Below are positions 42,481 through 52,757 of a stretch of 64,000 bases of DNA, piece after piece (the stretch's first letter is position 1; each line of letters opens with the position of its first letter). A program made the translations under genes and the position numbers. This DNA comes from Pseudomonas sp. AKS31 (GTDB taxonomy: Bacteria > Pseudomonadota > Gammaproteobacteria > Pseudomonadales > Pseudomonadaceae): assembly GCF_023634765.1 (NCBI RefSeq), contig NZ_JAMLFX010000003.1, forward strand, positions 112,992-176,991, written 5' to 3'. The notes under the pieces were generated by a model. The model was given only the letters and a program-made list of their open reading frames with translations, ran no database searches and was not told the origin of the DNA.

Positions 42481-43848
42481 ATGTCTCTTGAAATCGTTAT
42501 CCTCGCGGCCGGTCAAGGCACTCGTATGCGTTCGGCACTGCCGAAAGTGCTGCATCCGATTGCCGGCAACTCCATGCTGGGTCATGTTATCCACAGCGCC
42601 CGGCAACTTGATCCGCAGCGCATTCATGTGGTCATCGGCCACGGTGCCGATGTGGTGCGTGAGCGTCTGGCCGCTGATGATCTGAATTTCGTCCTGCAGG
42701 ACAAGCAACTTGGCACCGGCCACGCCACTGCCCAAGCGGTGCCGTTCATTACTGCCGATACTGTGCTGATCCTCTACGGTGACGTGCCGCTGATCGAAGT
42801 CGAAACCCTGCAACGTTTGCTCAAGCACGTAGTACCGGGACAGATGGGGCTGTTGACCGTTGAGCTGGACGACCCGACCGGTTACGGCCGTATCGTGCGT
42901 GACGCTGACGGCAAGGTCGCTGCCATCGTTGAACATAAAGATGCCAGCGAAGCGCAACGCGCGATCACTGAAGGCAACACCGGTATCCTCGCTGTTCCGG
43001 CCAATCGTCTGGCCGACTGGATGAGTCGCCTGTCGAATAACAACGCGCAGGGCGAGTACTACCTGACCGACGTGATCGAGATGGCAGTCAGTGATGGTCT
43101 GGTTGTCGCCACCGAACAACCGCACGACCCGATGGAAGTGCAGGGCGCCAACGATCGCAAGCAACTGTCCGAGCTGGAGCGTCACTACCAGTTGCGCGCG
43201 GGCCGTCGGTTGATGGCACAAGGCGTAACCCTGCGCGACCCGGCGCGCTTCGACGTGCGTGGTGAAGTGACCGTCGGTCGCGACGTGCTGATCGACATCA
43301 ATGTGATCCTCGAGGGCAACGTTGTCATCGAAGACGACGTGGTGATCGGCCCGAACTGCGTGATCAAGGACAGCACCCTGCGCAAAGGTGTGGTGATCAA
43401 AGCCAACAGTCATATCGAAGGTGCCGTTCTGGGCGAGGGCAGTGATGCCGGCCCGTTCGCACGTCTGCGTCCAGGCACCGTGCTTGAAGCACGCGCGCAT
43501 GTGGGTAACTTCGTTGAGCTGAAAAATGCCCACATGGGCGAAGGCGCCAAGGCGGGACACCTGACTTATCTGGGTGATGCCGAGATCGGAGCGCGTACCA
43601 ACATCGGCGCGGGCACCATTACTTGCAACTACGACGGCGCCAACAAGTGGAAAACCGTGTTGGGTGCAGATGTGTTCATCGGCTCCAATAATTCGTTGGT
43701 CGCGCCTGTGGATATCTCTGCCGGTGCGACCACGGCGGCCGGTTCGACCATTACGCAGAATGTGGATAACGCGCAGTTGGCCGTGGGCCGAGCGCGGCAG
43801 AGAAATATCGATGGCTGGAAGCGGCCGGAGAAGATCAAGAAGAGCTGA
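42481..43848 (+). CDS. glmU: Bifunctional N-acetylglucosamine-1-phosphate uridyltransferase/glucosamine-1-phosphate acetyltransferase
   Basis: This 455-residue protein has the N-terminal pyrophosphorylase ([24 protein letters not shown]) and a C-terminal left-handed beta helix acetyltransferase of hexapeptide repeats. It makes UDP-GlcNAc for peptidoglycan and lipopolysaccharide, using the product chain that begins with GlmS downstream. Confidence 0.98.
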   Translation: MSLEIVILAAGQGTRMRSALPKVLHPIAGNSMLGHVIHSARQLDPQRIHVVIGHGADVVRERLAADDLNFVLQDKQLGTGHATAQAVPFITADTVLILYGDVPLIEVETLQRLLKHVVPGQMGLLTVELDDPTGYGRIVRDADGKVAAIVEHKDASEAQRAITEGNTGILAVPANRLADWMSRLSNNNAQGEYYLTDVIEMAVSDGLVVATEQPHDPMEVQGANDRKQLSELERHYQLRAGRRLMAQGVTLRDPARFDVRGEVTVGRDVLIDINVILEGNVVIEDDVVIGPNCVIKDSTLRKGVVIKANSHIEGAVLGEGSDAGPFARLRPGTVLEARAHVGNFVELKNAHMGEGAKAGHLTYLGDAEIGARTNIGAGTITCNYDGANKWKTVLGADVFIGSNNSLVAPVDISAGATTAAGSTITQNVDNAQLAVGRARQRNIDGWKRPEKIKKS

Positions 43849-43880
43849 GTTATCCACAGCGGCTTTTTAAAGATCAACAG

Positions 43881-43936
43881 ATCGCAGCCTTCGGCAGCTC
43901 CTACGGGGAGACTGTTAGGGGTTGCGATTTTTTTTG
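43881..43936 (+). terminator. REP-like sequence acting as glmU terminator
   Basis: ATCGCA (43881-43886) can pair with TGCGAT (43923-43928), followed by a run of T. The loop contains GCAGCCTTCGGCAGCTCCTA, the core also seen in the element at 50435-50481, so a repetitive extragenic palindrome seems to have become part of the terminator. Confidence 0.6.
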
Positions 43937-44011
43937 AGCGAGTGCTTGACGATTTAGAGCCGATAGGTTTTGATTACTTCCGTTATCTTTCGAAACGAAA
44001 CTTAAGTCGCC

Positions 44012-44788
44012 ATGTCGAAACGCAATACGCCGCAACGCCGCCACAACATCCTCGCCTTGCTCAACGAGCAGGGTGAAGTCAGTGTGGATGAATTGGCCAA
44101 GCGCTTCGAAACCTCCGAAGTTACGATTCGCAAGGATCTGGCCGCGCTGGAAAGCCACGGCTTGTTACTGCGCCGCTACGGCGGGGCGATCACCATGCCG
44201 CAGGAACTGGTCGCGGAGACTGCCCAGAGCGTTTCCAAATACAAACAGGCGATTGCCCGCGCGGCGGTGAAACGTATCCGTGAACACGCGCGAATCATCA
44301 TCGACAGCGGCAGCACCACCGCTGCAATGATTCCGGAGCTTGGCCAACAGCCCGGTCTGGTGGTGATGACCAATTCCCTGCACGTCGCCAACGCCTTGAG
44401 CGAACTCGAGCACGAACCGGTGCTGTTGATGACCGGCGGTACCTGGGATCCGCATTCGGAATCCTTCCAGGGCCAGGTTGCCGAGCAGGTACTACGCTCT
44501 TACGACTTTGACCAGTTGTTCATTGGTGCCGACGGCATCGATCTGGTGCGCGGCACGACCACCTTCAACGAGTTGCTCGGTTTGAGCCGGGTCATGGCCG
44601 AGGTCGCGCGGGAAGTCATCGTCATGGTCGAGGCCGACAAGATCGGCCGCAAGATTCCCAATCTGGAGCTGCCGTGGAGCAGCGTTCATACCCTCATTAC
44701 CGATGATCGCCTGCCTATCGATGCACGCGATCAGATTCAGGCCCGCGGTATCACCGTGATTTGCGCGGCTGTCAGTCAGGAGAAATAA
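44012..44788 (+). CDS. glmR: DeoR-family transcriptional regulator adjacent to glmS
   Basis: This 258-residue protein has an N-terminal winged helix ([34 protein letters not shown]) and a C-terminal sugar-phosphate-sensing DeoRC domain ([22 protein letters not shown]). It ends 2 bp before glmS, and the equivalent P. aeruginosa gene is called glmR. It probably adjusts amino sugar synthesis to a phosphosugar signal; that is inferred from family and position. Confidence 0.88.
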   Translation: MSKRNTPQRRHNILALLNEQGEVSVDELAKRFETSEVTIRKDLAALESHGLLLRRYGGAITMPQELVAETAQSVSKYKQAIARAAVKRIREHARIIIDSGSTTAAMIPELGQQPGLVVMTNSLHVANALSELEHEPVLLMTGGTWDPHSESFQGQVAEQVLRSYDFDQLFIGADGIDLVRGTTTFNELLGLSRVMAEVAREVIVMVEADKIGRKIPNLELPWSSVHTLITDDRLPIDARDQIQARGITVICAAVSQEK

Positions 44789-44790
44789 GC

Positions 44791-46623
44791 ATGTGTGGAA
44801 TTGTCGGCGCAGTTGCTGAACGTAATATCACCGCCATCCTGCTCGAAGGCCTCAAGCGCCTTGAATACCGCGGCTATGACAGCGCCGGTGTCGCGGTTTT
44901 CACCAACGACGAAACCCTCGAGCGCATGCGTCGCCCGGGCAAGGTCAGCGAACTCGAAGCGGCGCTGGCCGAACACCCGCTGGTTGGCCGTCTCGGCATC
45001 GCGCACACCCGTTGGGCCACCCACGGCGCACCGTGCGAACGTAACGCCCACCCGCATTTCTCCGGCGATATCGCCGTGGTGCACAACGGCATCATCGAAA
45101 ACCACGAAGCCCTGCGTGAACAACTGAAAGCGCTGGGTTACGTGTTCACCTCCGACACCGACACCGAAGTCATCGCCCACCTGCTCAGCCACAAACTCAA
45201 AGACCAGCCGGACCTGACCGTCGCGTTGAAAGCCACCGTCAAAGAACTGCACGGTGCTTATGGTCTGGCGGTGATCAACGCCAAACAACCGGATCGTCTG
45301 GTTGCTGCGCGCAGTGGCAGCCCGTTGGTGATCGGTTTGGGTCTGGGCGAGAACTTCCTCGCCTCCGACCAATTGGCCCTGCGTCAGGTCACCGACCGTT
45401 TCATGTACCTGGAAGAGGGCGATATCGCCGAAATTCGCCGCGATACCGTGCAGATCTGGGACGTCAACGGCAACGCCGTCGAGCGCCAGACTGTGCAGTA
45501 CAGCGATGGCGCGGAAGCGGCCGACAAGGGCGAGTTTCGCCACTACATGCTCAAGGAAATCCACGAGCAGCCAGCGGTAGTTCAGCGCACCCTCGAAGGT
45601 CGCCTGAGCAACGATCAGGTGCTGGTGCAAGCGTTTGGCCCACAAGCGGCCGAACTGTTTACCAAAGTCCGCAACGTGCAGATCGTCGCCTGTGGTACCA
45701 GTTATCACGCCGGCATGGTCGCCCGTTACTGGCTCGAAGAACTGGCCGGTATCCCGTGCCAGGTCGAAGTTGCCAGCGAATTCCGCTACCGCAAAGTGGT
45801 GGTGCAGCCGGACACCCTGTTTGTGACTATCTCGCAGTCCGGCGAAACCGCCGACACCCTCGCGGCGCTGCGTAATGCCAAGGAGCTGGGTTTCCTCGCC
45901 AGCCTGGCCATCTGCAACGTCGGCATCAGTTCGTTGGTGCGCGAATCCGACCTGACCCTGCTGACCCAGGCCGGCCGCGAAATCGGTGTTGCCTCGACCA
46001 AAGCTTTCACCACGCAATTGGTCGGTCTGTTGCTGCTGACCCTGTCGCTGGGTCAAGTGCGCGGCACGTTGGCCGAGGGTGTTGAAGCGCGTCTGGTTGA
46101 AGAGCTGCGTCGCCTGCCCAGCCGTCTCGGCGAAGCGCTGGCCATGGACAGCACCGTGGAAAAAATCGCCGAGCTGTTCGCCGAGAAAAACCACACCCTG
46201 TTCCTCGGTCGTGGTGCGCAATTCCCGGTGGCGATGGAAGGTGCCCTGAAACTCAAGGAAATCTCTTACATCCACGCCGAAGCCTACCCTGCCGGTGAGC
46301 TGAAACACGGCCCGCTGGCGCTTGTGGATAACGACATGCCGGTGGTGACCGTCGCACCGAACAACGAACTGCTGGAAAAGCTCAAATCCAACCTGCAGGA
46401 AGTCCGCGCCCGTGGCGGTGAACTGATCGTGTTCGCCGATGAAAAAGCCGGGATGACCAACGGCGAAGGCACCCACGTGGTGCAGATGCCACATATCCAC
46501 GACATCCTCTCGCCGATCCTTTACACAATCCCACTGCAGTTGCTTTCGTACTATGTGGCGGTGCTCAAAGGCACGGACGTCGATCAGCCGCGTAACCTGG
46601 CGAAGTCGGTGACGGTGGAATAA
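44791..46623 (+). CDS. glmS: Glutamine--fructose-6-phosphate aminotransferase (isomerising)
   Basis: ATG 44791 (MCGIVGAV), with AGGAG upstream, gives 610 residues; the frame extends into glmR. Cys2 is the glutaminase nucleophile. Two SIS domains follow ([32 protein letters not shown]), ending in KSVTVE. Its 3' end is the classical Tn7 attachment target, yet here no transposon follows it. Confidence 0.98.
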   Translation: MCGIVGAVAERNITAILLEGLKRLEYRGYDSAGVAVFTNDETLERMRRPGKVSELEAALAEHPLVGRLGIAHTRWATHGAPCERNAHPHFSGDIAVVHNGIIENHEALREQLKALGYVFTSDTDTEVIAHLLSHKLKDQPDLTVALKATVKELHGAYGLAVINAKQPDRLVAARSGSPLVIGLGLGENFLASDQLALRQVTDRFMYLEEGDIAEIRRDTVQIWDVNGNAVERQTVQYSDGAEAADKGEFRHYMLKEIHEQPAVVQRTLEGRLSNDQVLVQAFGPQAAELFTKVRNVQIVACGTSYHAGMVARYWLEELAGIPCQVEVASEFRYRKVVVQPDTLFVTISQSGETADTLAALRNAKELGFLASLAICNVGISSLVRESDLTLLTQAGREIGVASTKAFTTQLVGLLLLTLSLGQVRGTLAEGVEARLVEELRRLPSRLGEALAMDSTVEKIAELFAEKNHTLFLGRGAQFPVAMEGALKLKEISYIHAEAYPAGELKHGPLALVDNDMPVVTVAPNNELLEKLKSNLQEVRARGGELIVFADEKAGMTNGEGTHVVQMPHIHDILSPILYTIPLQLLSYYVAVLKGTDVDQPRNLAKSVTVE

Positions 46624-46649
46624 GTTATCCACAGCTGATATCGGCACAA

Positions 46650-46677
46650 AAAAATCGCAGCTTCGGCTGCGATTTTT
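46650..46677 (+). terminator. Terminator of glmS (unoccupied attTn7 region)
   Basis: AAAAATCGCAGC pairs with GCTGCGATTTTT around a TTCG tetraloop, 27 bp after the glmS stop. The Tn7 insertion point, about 25 bp behind glmS in other bacteria, falls just before it. No end sequence or duplication is present. Confidence 0.9.
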
Positions 46678-46698
46678 GTATCTGACTCGAGAGGCACC

Positions 46699-47625
46699 AT
46701 GGATCGCTTCCAAGAAATGCACATCTTCACCACCGTCGCCCAAGAGCAAGGCTTCTCTGCGGCCGCACGGCGTCTGGGTCTGTCGGCGGCCAGTGTCACG
46801 AGGGCGGTGGCGGCGCTGGAGTTGCGCATCGGCACGCAATTGCTGATTCGCACCACGCGCAGTGTGCATTTGAGCGAAGCCGGGCAGCGTTATCTGGAGG
46901 ATTGTCGGCGGATTCTCGCTGAGGTGCAGGAGGCCGAGGACTCGGCGGCGGGCAGTCATGCCGAGCCGCGTGGGCAACTGACGGTGACGGCACCGGTGTT
47001 GTTCGGTGATTTGTTTGTGACGCCGCTGATGGCGCGTTATCTCGCGCAGTATCCGGACGTCACGATCAACGCGGTGCTGGTCGATCGGATCGTCAACATG
47101 GTCGAAGAGGGCATCGATGTGGCGGTGCGCATCGGTGATCTACCGGACAGCAGTCAGCATGCTGTTCGCGTGGGTGAGGTGCGTCGGGTCATTTGTGGCT
47201 CGCCGGACTACTTTGCCAAGTATGGCCGACCGGGTCATCCCCACGCGTTGGCGGGCGCGCCAGTGGTGGCGACTTCAGCAATTGGCCAGCAACGCAGTTG
47301 GCCGTTTCTCGACGCTGGCGAACCGCTCAGCGTGCGTCCAGAGCCGCGGCTGATTGTTACCGCCAATCAGGCAGCGATTACCGCAGCCTGCATGGGGTTG
47401 GGTTTGACCCGGGTGCTGTCTTACCAAGTCGCCAGCAAAATCGCCACCGGCGAGTTGGATATCGTTCTCGCCGAATTCGAACTGCCGCCATTACCGATCC
47501 ACGTGGTGTACCAAGGTGGGCGCAAGGCGCCGGCGCGAATCCGCAGTTTCGTCGATTTCACCGCCAAGGCTTTACGTGAGCACCCAGCGCTTAAAGATGC
47601 TGCGTTATTGCATGAGATGAAATAA
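46699..47625 (+). CDS. LysR-family transcriptional regulator
   Basis: This 308-residue protein has an N-terminal HTH (FTTVAQEQGFSAAARRLGL, SVTRAVAALE) and a periplasmic-binding-like effector domain. It belongs to the large DsdA/AaeR-like group with VDRIVNMVEEGIDVAVRIG. It reads in the same direction as the glutathione S-transferase gene 105 bp downstream, which it may control. The effector is unknown. Confidence 0.92.
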   Translation: MDRFQEMHIFTTVAQEQGFSAAARRLGLSAASVTRAVAALELRIGTQLLIRTTRSVHLSEAGQRYLEDCRRILAEVQEAEDSAAGSHAEPRGQLTVTAPVLFGDLFVTPLMARYLAQYPDVTINAVLVDRIVNMVEEGIDVAVRIGDLPDSSQHAVRVGEVRRVICGSPDYFAKYGRPGHPHALAGAPVVATSAIGQQRSWPFLDAGEPLSVRPEPRLIVTANQAAITAACMGLGLTRVLSYQVASKIATGELDIVLAEFELPPLPIHVVYQGGRKAPARIRSFVDFTAKALREHPALKDAALLHEMK

Positions 47626-47730
47626 TCGATTGCACTTGCTGGTGATTCTGTTGTTTTCGCGATCGGCGCAAGATGGCCTCCATCGGCGCTCTCATCCCCG
47701 CAGCGGCGCCCCTTTTCAGCGGAGTCGACC

Positions 47731-48357
47731 ATGCAAGCGATCAAACTCTACAACTTCCCACGTTCCGGCCACGCCCACCGTGTCGAGCTGATGTTGTCCC
47801 TGCTGCAATTGCCGACCGAGCTGATCTTCGTCGATCTGGCCAAGGGTGAGCACAAGCAGCCGGCGTATCTGGCGATCAACAGTTTTGGCCAAGTGCCGGC
47901 CATTGATGACGGCGGCGTGGTGCTGGCCGATTCCAACGCGATTCTGGTGTACCTGGCGCAGAAATACGGCCACGGTCGTTGGTTGCCAACCGATCCGGTC
48001 GGTGCGGCTCGGGTGCAGCGCTGGTTGTCCGCCGCTGCCGGGCCGATTGCCTTCGGACCTGCTGCGGCACGATTGGTCACGGTGTTTGGCGCACAGTTGA
48101 ATGCTGAAGAAGCAATTACCCGGGCGCACAACCTGCTCAAGGTGATGGACATCGAGTTGGGCAAAACGCCGTATCTGGCCGGCGACGAGCCGAGCATTGC
48201 CGACGTTTCTGCCTACAGTTACATCGCCCATGCACCGGAAGGCAACGTGTCGCTGGACGACTACGGCAACGTCCGCGCCTGGCTGGCCCGGGTTGAAGCC
48301 TTGCCTGGTTTCGTCGGCATGCCACGCACGGTTGCCGGTCTGCAAACCACTGCCTGA
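47731..48357 (+). CDS. Glutathione S-transferase family protein
   Basis: This 208-residue protein has an N-terminal thioredoxin-like domain with a likely catalytic Ser10 ([11 protein letters not shown]), the cis-Pro and Glu/Asp-Ser glutathione sites ([26 protein letters not shown]) and a helical C-domain. It stands before a large flavoprotein gene in the same direction (gap 45 bp), suggesting a detoxification or redox unit. The substrate is unknown. Confidence 0.92.
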   Translation: MQAIKLYNFPRSGHAHRVELMLSLLQLPTELIFVDLAKGEHKQPAYLAINSFGQVPAIDDGGVVLADSNAILVYLAQKYGHGRWLPTDPVGAARVQRWLSAAAGPIAFGPAAARLVTVFGAQLNAEEAITRAHNLLKVMDIELGKTPYLAGDEPSIADVSAYSYIAHAPEGNVSLDDYGNVRAWLARVEALPGFVGMPRTVAGLQTTA

Positions 48358-48402
48358 TTTTCGCAATCCACACTGTGCCGTCGGTGCAGGGGAGAGGTCG
48401 TG

Positions 48403-50433
48403 ATGGAACGTTCACCGTGGCACGCTGGCGAACAGCAATTGCAGGCCCATGTCGGCGTTGCCGAACGCATGGAAGCCTTCGGGCGCAAGGTGATTCGCAC
48501 CTGGATGCCGGATCAGCACCGTGAGTTCTATCAGCAATTACCCTTCATGTTGTACGGCGCAGTTGATGCAGATGGGCGGCCGTGGGCCAGTGTGCTCGAA
48601 GGCGCGCCGGGGTTTGCCCATTCGCCGGATCCCGAGCATCTGCATTTCGCCACTCAGGTCGCTGCCGATGACCCGGCGCAACTGCGTGACGGCGAGCCGA
48701 TCGGTTTACTCGGCATCGAATTGCACACCCGCCGGCGCAATCGCCTCAACGGCCATGTCGGCAATCTGAGCGCTGATGGTTTTGACGTGAGCGTGGATCA
48801 GGCCTTCGGCAACTGCCCGCAATACATCCAACTGCGCCAGTTTCAGCGGGTGCCGCTGACGGATCCGCAGACACGCCCGGCCGAGCATCTGCACGGCCTC
48901 GATGACGCAGCCGTCGCGCTGATCACGGGCGCCGATACGTTTTTTGTCGCCAGTTATGTGGATGTCGACGGCCAGCGTGCGGTGGATGTTTCCCACCGGG
49001 GTGGCCAGGCTGGTTTCGTCCGCGTGGAAGGCAATCGGCTGACCATCCCTGACTTCGCCGGCAACCTGCATTTCAACACCCTCGGCAATCTGCTGCTCAA
49101 TCCCAAGGCAGGCTTGCTGTTCATCGACTTTTCCACAGGCGATCTGCTGCAACTCAGCGGGCGTACCGAGATCCTTCTCGATGATCCGCAGATCGAAGCC
49201 TTTCAAGGCGCGGAACGGCTGTGGACATTTGAAGTGGAGAAACTGGTGCGGCGTCCGGCCGCCCTGGCGTTGCGCTGGCGCTTCGACGGCATGTCGCCGA
49301 CCAGTCTGTTGACCGGTAACTGGGCCGAAGCCGATGCGCGTTTGCAGGCGCAGGCGCTGGGTAATCAATGGCGGCCGTTGCGTGTGGCGAGGATCGAAGC
49401 GGAGAGCCGCAACATCCGCTCGATCTATCTGGAGCCAACCGATGGTGCCGGTTTACCGGTATTTCTCGCCGGCCAGCATCTGCCACTGCGTTTCACCCTC
49501 GACGGTGAGGTGCACATTCGCACCTACAGCCTTTCGAGTGCGCCGTCGGATGGTTTTTACCGGATCAGCGTCAAGCGCGAAGGGCTGATTTCCTCGCACC
49601 TGCATGAGCAGATTCGCATCGGTGATGTGCTGGAGGCGCGGGCACCGCAAGGGCATTTCACTGTCGCGCCACTGGAGCGCAGGCCGTTGGTGCTGTTGGC
49701 CGCCGGGGTCGGCATCACGCCGTTGCTGTCGATGCTGCGCGAGGTGGTGTACCAGGGCTTACGCACGCGGGGGATTCGTCCCACGTTATTGCTGCAGAGT
49801 TCGCGCAGTTTGGCGGATCAGCCGTTTCGCCGGGAGCTGGATCGATTGCTCGAAACCGCCGGCGATGCTGTGCGAGTCCTGCGTTTGCTTAGCCAGCCAG
49901 AAGCCGATCTGCAAGAGGGCGAGGACTTCGATGTGCATGGGCGCATCGATGGCGCGGTGTTGAGGAACCTGCTCGAAGCCGAGGATTTCGATCAGCTCGA
50001 CTTTGTGCTCTGCGGCCCTGGTGGTTTTACCCAAGGGTTGTACGACACCCTGCGCGAGCTGGATGTACGCGATGCGCAGATTCACGCGGAAACCTTTGGC
50101 CCGTCGACCCTGAAACGTCAGGCCGATCCGGATGCGATCGTAATCGAACAACCGCCCGCAGCAACCACGTCGGTGCCGGTGGTGTTCGAGCGCTCGGCTA
50201 AAGAGGCGCGCTGGCAACCTGATGGCGGCAGTTTGCTGGAGTTGGCGGAAAGCCGCGGATTGCGCCCCGAGTTCAGTTGCCGCGGTGGTTCGTGCGGTAC
50301 CTGCAAGACCCGGCTGGTCAGTGGCGCGGTGAATTATCCACAGGTGCCGGCGGATATTCCGGAAGCGGGGCATGTGCTGATTTGCTGCGCGGTCCCGGCG
50401 CAAAGCAATCAGCCACTGGTCTTAGACCTGTAA
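48403..50433 (+). CDS. Fused PNPOx-like / flavin reductase / 2Fe-2S ferredoxin protein
   Basis: ATG 48403, with GGGGAG upstream, gives 676 residues. The first ~300 form a pyridoxamine-phosphate-oxidase-like flavin domain (MLYGAVDADGRPWASVL, NPKAGLLFIDF). Then comes a ferredoxin reductase module with FAD motif RTYSLSS and NAD(P) site AAGVGITPLLSML. The C-terminus is a plant-type 2Fe-2S domain with cysteines in FSCRGGSCGTC and a last one in the LICC motif. Electrons could pass from NAD(P)H to FAD to the iron-sulfur cluster to a substrate at the PNPOx-like domain. The substrate is not known. It lies with the GST and LysR genes and ends at a perfect hairpin. Confidence 0.9.
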   Translation: MERSPWHAGEQQLQAHVGVAERMEAFGRKVIRTWMPDQHREFYQQLPFMLYGAVDADGRPWASVLEGAPGFAHSPDPEHLHFATQVAADDPAQLRDGEPIGLLGIELHTRRRNRLNGHVGNLSADGFDVSVDQAFGNCPQYIQLRQFQRVPLTDPQTRPAEHLHGLDDAAVALITGADTFFVASYVDVDGQRAVDVSHRGGQAGFVRVEGNRLTIPDFAGNLHFNTLGNLLLNPKAGLLFIDFSTGDLLQLSGRTEILLDDPQIEAFQGAERLWTFEVEKLVRRPAALALRWRFDGMSPTSLLTGNWAEADARLQAQALGNQWRPLRVARIEAESRNIRSIYLEPTDGAGLPVFLAGQHLPLRFTLDGEVHIRTYSLSSAPSDGFYRISVKREGLISSHLHEQIRIGDVLEARAPQGHFTVAPLERRPLVLLAAGVGITPLLSMLREVVYQGLRTRGIRPTLLLQSSRSLADQPFRRELDRLLETAGDAVRVLRLLSQPEADLQEGEDFDVHGRIDGAVLRNLLEAEDFDQLDFVLCGPGGFTQGLYDTLRELDVRDAQIHAETFGPSTLKRQADPDAIVIEQPPAATTSVPVVFERSAKEARWQPDGGSLLELAESRGLRPEFSCRGGSCGTCKTRLVSGAVNYPQVPADIPEAGHVLICCAVPAQSNQPLVLDL

Positions 50434-50434
50434 C

Positions 50435-50481
50435 CCGAACCCCTGTAGGAGCAGCCTTCGGCAGCTCCTACAGGGGTTCGG
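50435..50481. repeat. REP-type palindrome as bidirectional terminator
   Basis: An 18-bp perfect stem (CCGAACCCCTGTAGGAGC) closes an 11-base loop. It fills the gap between two convergent genes, starting one base after the fused flavoprotein stop and ending 14 bp before the wbpZ stop. It shares the core GCAGCCTTCGGCAGCTCCTA with the element behind glmU, so it is a dispersed Pseudomonas REP. Confidence 0.88.
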
Positions 50482-50495
50482 TGTTCAACCCACGC

Positions 50496-51626
50496 TCAGG
50501 CGTAGGACAGAGATTTCTCTTGCAGCAATTCCTGATACAGCTCGGTCCACTTGCGCCCCATCTCATCGGCTGTGAATAACTGCCGATAGCGCGCTTCGGC
50601 TTTGACACCCATGGCGGCGGCGCGCACCGGGTCTTCCCAGAGCGTGCGCATCGCTTCACGAAACGCCTGTGGATGACTTGGCGGTACAACAAGACCGGTT
50701 TCGTTGTGGATATTGATGTAACTGGTGCCAGTGCCAATCTCGCTGGAAATCATCGGTTTGCCGTACATCGCACCTTCCAGCAAGGAAATGCCAAAGGCTT
50801 CCGAGCGCAGGTGCGAAGGGAAGACGATGGCGTAACTCAGTTCCAGCAGCGCCACCTTGTCTTCGTCACCCAGACGCCCGAGGAAATGAATGTTGCGCAG
50901 GCCCAAAGCCTGCGCTTGAGCGTGAAGCTCCCGCTCCAGCGGCCCGGCGCCGACAATGACCACGGGATAGTCCACGTCTTTCATCGCATCGAGAAGGATG
51001 TGCAAGCCCTTGTAATAACGCATCACCCCGACAAACAGGAAAAACTTATCCCCAAGCTGTTGGCGCCAGCGGTTCATCCGCTCGGCATCGGGCTGTGGAT
51101 AACCGGCCTTGTTCAACCCGTAGGGAATCACTCGGGTCTTGTCCTGGAACTGCTGCAGCACATCGCTGGTGTGCAGGTAGTTCGGCGAAGCGGCAACGAT
51201 GCGGTCAGCGCTGGCGAGGAAGCGGTTCATCAACGGGCGATAGAGTTTGAGCAGGTGCTTCTGGCGAATGATGTCCGAGTGGTAAGTCACCACACTCGGT
51301 TTATTCGTCGCGCTGGCGAAATGTACCAGGTCCATGAACGGCCACGGGAAGTGGTAGTTGACCACGTCGGCCTCGGCGGCCAGCTCGCGAAACTGTTTGA
51401 ACACACTCCAGGAAAAACCGGTGGAGGCGAACTGGATGTCGAGTTTGGCGCGGTGCACTTCGTGCTGACCCAAATTCACCACGGGCGGTGTCGGGTCAGC
51501 GCTGAGCGTCAGCACCTGGCCGTCGATGCCGTGTTGGGCGCCGCTTTCGCAGAGTTGGAAGATCACTTGCTCAATGCCGCCGACCGAGTCGGGCAGGTAC
51601 GTCTTGAAAAAATGAAGAACTCGCAT
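50496..51626 (-). CDS. wbpZ: Common polysaccharide antigen glycosyltransferase WbpZ
   Basis: This 376-residue GT4 (GT-B) glycosyltransferase begins MRVLHFFKTYLPDSVGGIEQ and has FVGVMRYYKGLHILLDA and the Glu-x7-Glu region SEAFGISLLEGAMYGKP. In the P. aeruginosa locus WbpZ adds the first D-rhamnose to the lipid-linked primer. It is last in the operon, and its ATG follows the wbpY stop without a gap. Confidence 0.88.
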   Translation of the reverse strand: MRVLHFFKTYLPDSVGGIEQVIFQLCESGAQHGIDGQVLTLSADPTPPVVNLGQHEVHRAKLDIQFASTGFSWSVFKQFRELAAEADVVNYHFPWPFMDLVHFASATNKPSVVTYHSDIIRQKHLLKLYRPLMNRFLASADRIVAASPNYLHTSDVLQQFQDKTRVIPYGLNKAGYPQPDAERMNRWRQQLGDKFFLFVGVMRYYKGLHILLDAMKDVDYPVVIVGAGPLERELHAQAQALGLRNIHFLGRLGDEDKVALLELSYAIVFPSHLRSEAFGISLLEGAMYGKPMISSEIGTGTSYINIHNETGLVVPPSHPQAFREAMRTLWEDPVRAAAMGVKAEARYRQLFTADEMGRKWTELYQELLQEKSLSYA

Positions 51627-52757
51627 TCAACCTCCCATGGCCTGACGGTAGGCACAGGCCGTGGCCTGTGCACAACGCTCCCAGGAAAAAAGCCGTGACT
51701 GCTGCAACCCGGCCTCTTGGCATGCCTGCCAATGCGCTTGATCGTCGATCAGTCGGCTCAGCGCATCACGCAGGCCTTCTGCATCGTCAGCTTCAATATA
51801 GTTGCCCGCCGCGCCCGCGACTTCCGGCATCGCCGAAGAGCGCGTGAGTACTACGGGGGTGCCGCTGGCCATGGCCTCCAGTACCGGCAGACCAAAACCT
51901 TCATACAACGACGGAAAAATCAGCGCGCGGGCACCGGCCAATAACTGCGCCACCTGTTCATCGGGCAGATAACCGAGCAGGCACACGTGCCCGCTGGCCA
52001 GCGCCTGACGCAAGGGTTCGCTGAACTGCTCGCGCTCCCACCCGGCCATACCGACGATCAACAGCGGAAAGCGCTGGCGCACAGCCTCCGGCAACAGGGC
52101 ATGGGCACGCAGGGCCAGGCCCAGGTTCTTGCGCGGCTCCAGCGTGCCCACACACAGGAAATATTCCCGCGCCTCGACCGCGTGCGCCTTGAGTACCGCG
52201 TCAATGGCGCTCGCCTCGCGCGGATGAAAGCGCGCGGCAACGCCCAGTGGCGCCACCACAAAACGCTCGGCTGGCAGGGCGAAATAGTCTTGGGCCTCGT
52301 CGGCAATGGCTTGCGAGTCGGTGAGAATCACCTGCGCCTGTTGCACACCCTGAGCCAATCGGCGCTCGATCTCCTTGAGCCGTGCCGGGGGCTGGGTCTC
52401 GGGGAAATGCAGGTGAGTCAGATCGTGCAGGGTGATCACGGTCGGGCCATCGAAGGCCAGCGGCCACAGGCTCGGTTCGTGATAGAGGTCGATACCTTGC
52501 GCGCGCCCCTGATCGAAGCGTTTCTGCTCCAGCCAGCGACGCGCCTGATAGGCCCCGGGAATCTGCCGCAAAAGTGGCGTCAGGCGTGAGTAACCCGGCA
52601 TGGCCGCTTCCGGCAGCGCCGAGCTCCAGCCCCAGCCGTGGAACAGCGTCACGTCAACGTCCGGCTCGCTGCGCAAGGCGTTGACCAGTTCGGCAACGTA
52701 GTGGCCGATGCCGGTGCGTGGTGCCTGGAGAATGCGTGCGTTAAGAGCAATGCGCAT
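51627..52757 (-). CDS. wbpY: Common polysaccharide antigen D-rhamnosyltransferase WbpY
   Basis: ATG 52757, with CGAGG upstream (the frame is open to 52790), gives 376 residues. It is a GT4 protein beginning MRIALNARILQAPRTGIGHY, with VGTLEPRKNLGLALRAH and FPSLYEGFGLPVLEAMASG. In P. aeruginosa WbpY and WbpX build the repeating D-rhamnose trisaccharide. The start overlaps the wbpX end. Confidence 0.88.
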   Translation of the reverse strand: MRIALNARILQAPRTGIGHYVAELVNALRSEPDVDVTLFHGWGWSSALPEAAMPGYSRLTPLLRQIPGAYQARRWLEQKRFDQGRAQGIDLYHEPSLWPLAFDGPTVITLHDLTHLHFPETQPPARLKEIERRLAQGVQQAQVILTDSQAIADEAQDYFALPAERFVVAPLGVAARFHPREASAIDAVLKAHAVEAREYFLCVGTLEPRKNLGLALRAHALLPEAVRQRFPLLIVGMAGWEREQFSEPLRQALASGHVCLLGYLPDEQVAQLLAGARALIFPSLYEGFGLPVLEAMASGTPVVLTRSSAMPEVAGAAGNYIEADDAEGLRDALSRLIDDQAHWQACQEAGLQQSRLFSWERCAQATACAYRQAMGG

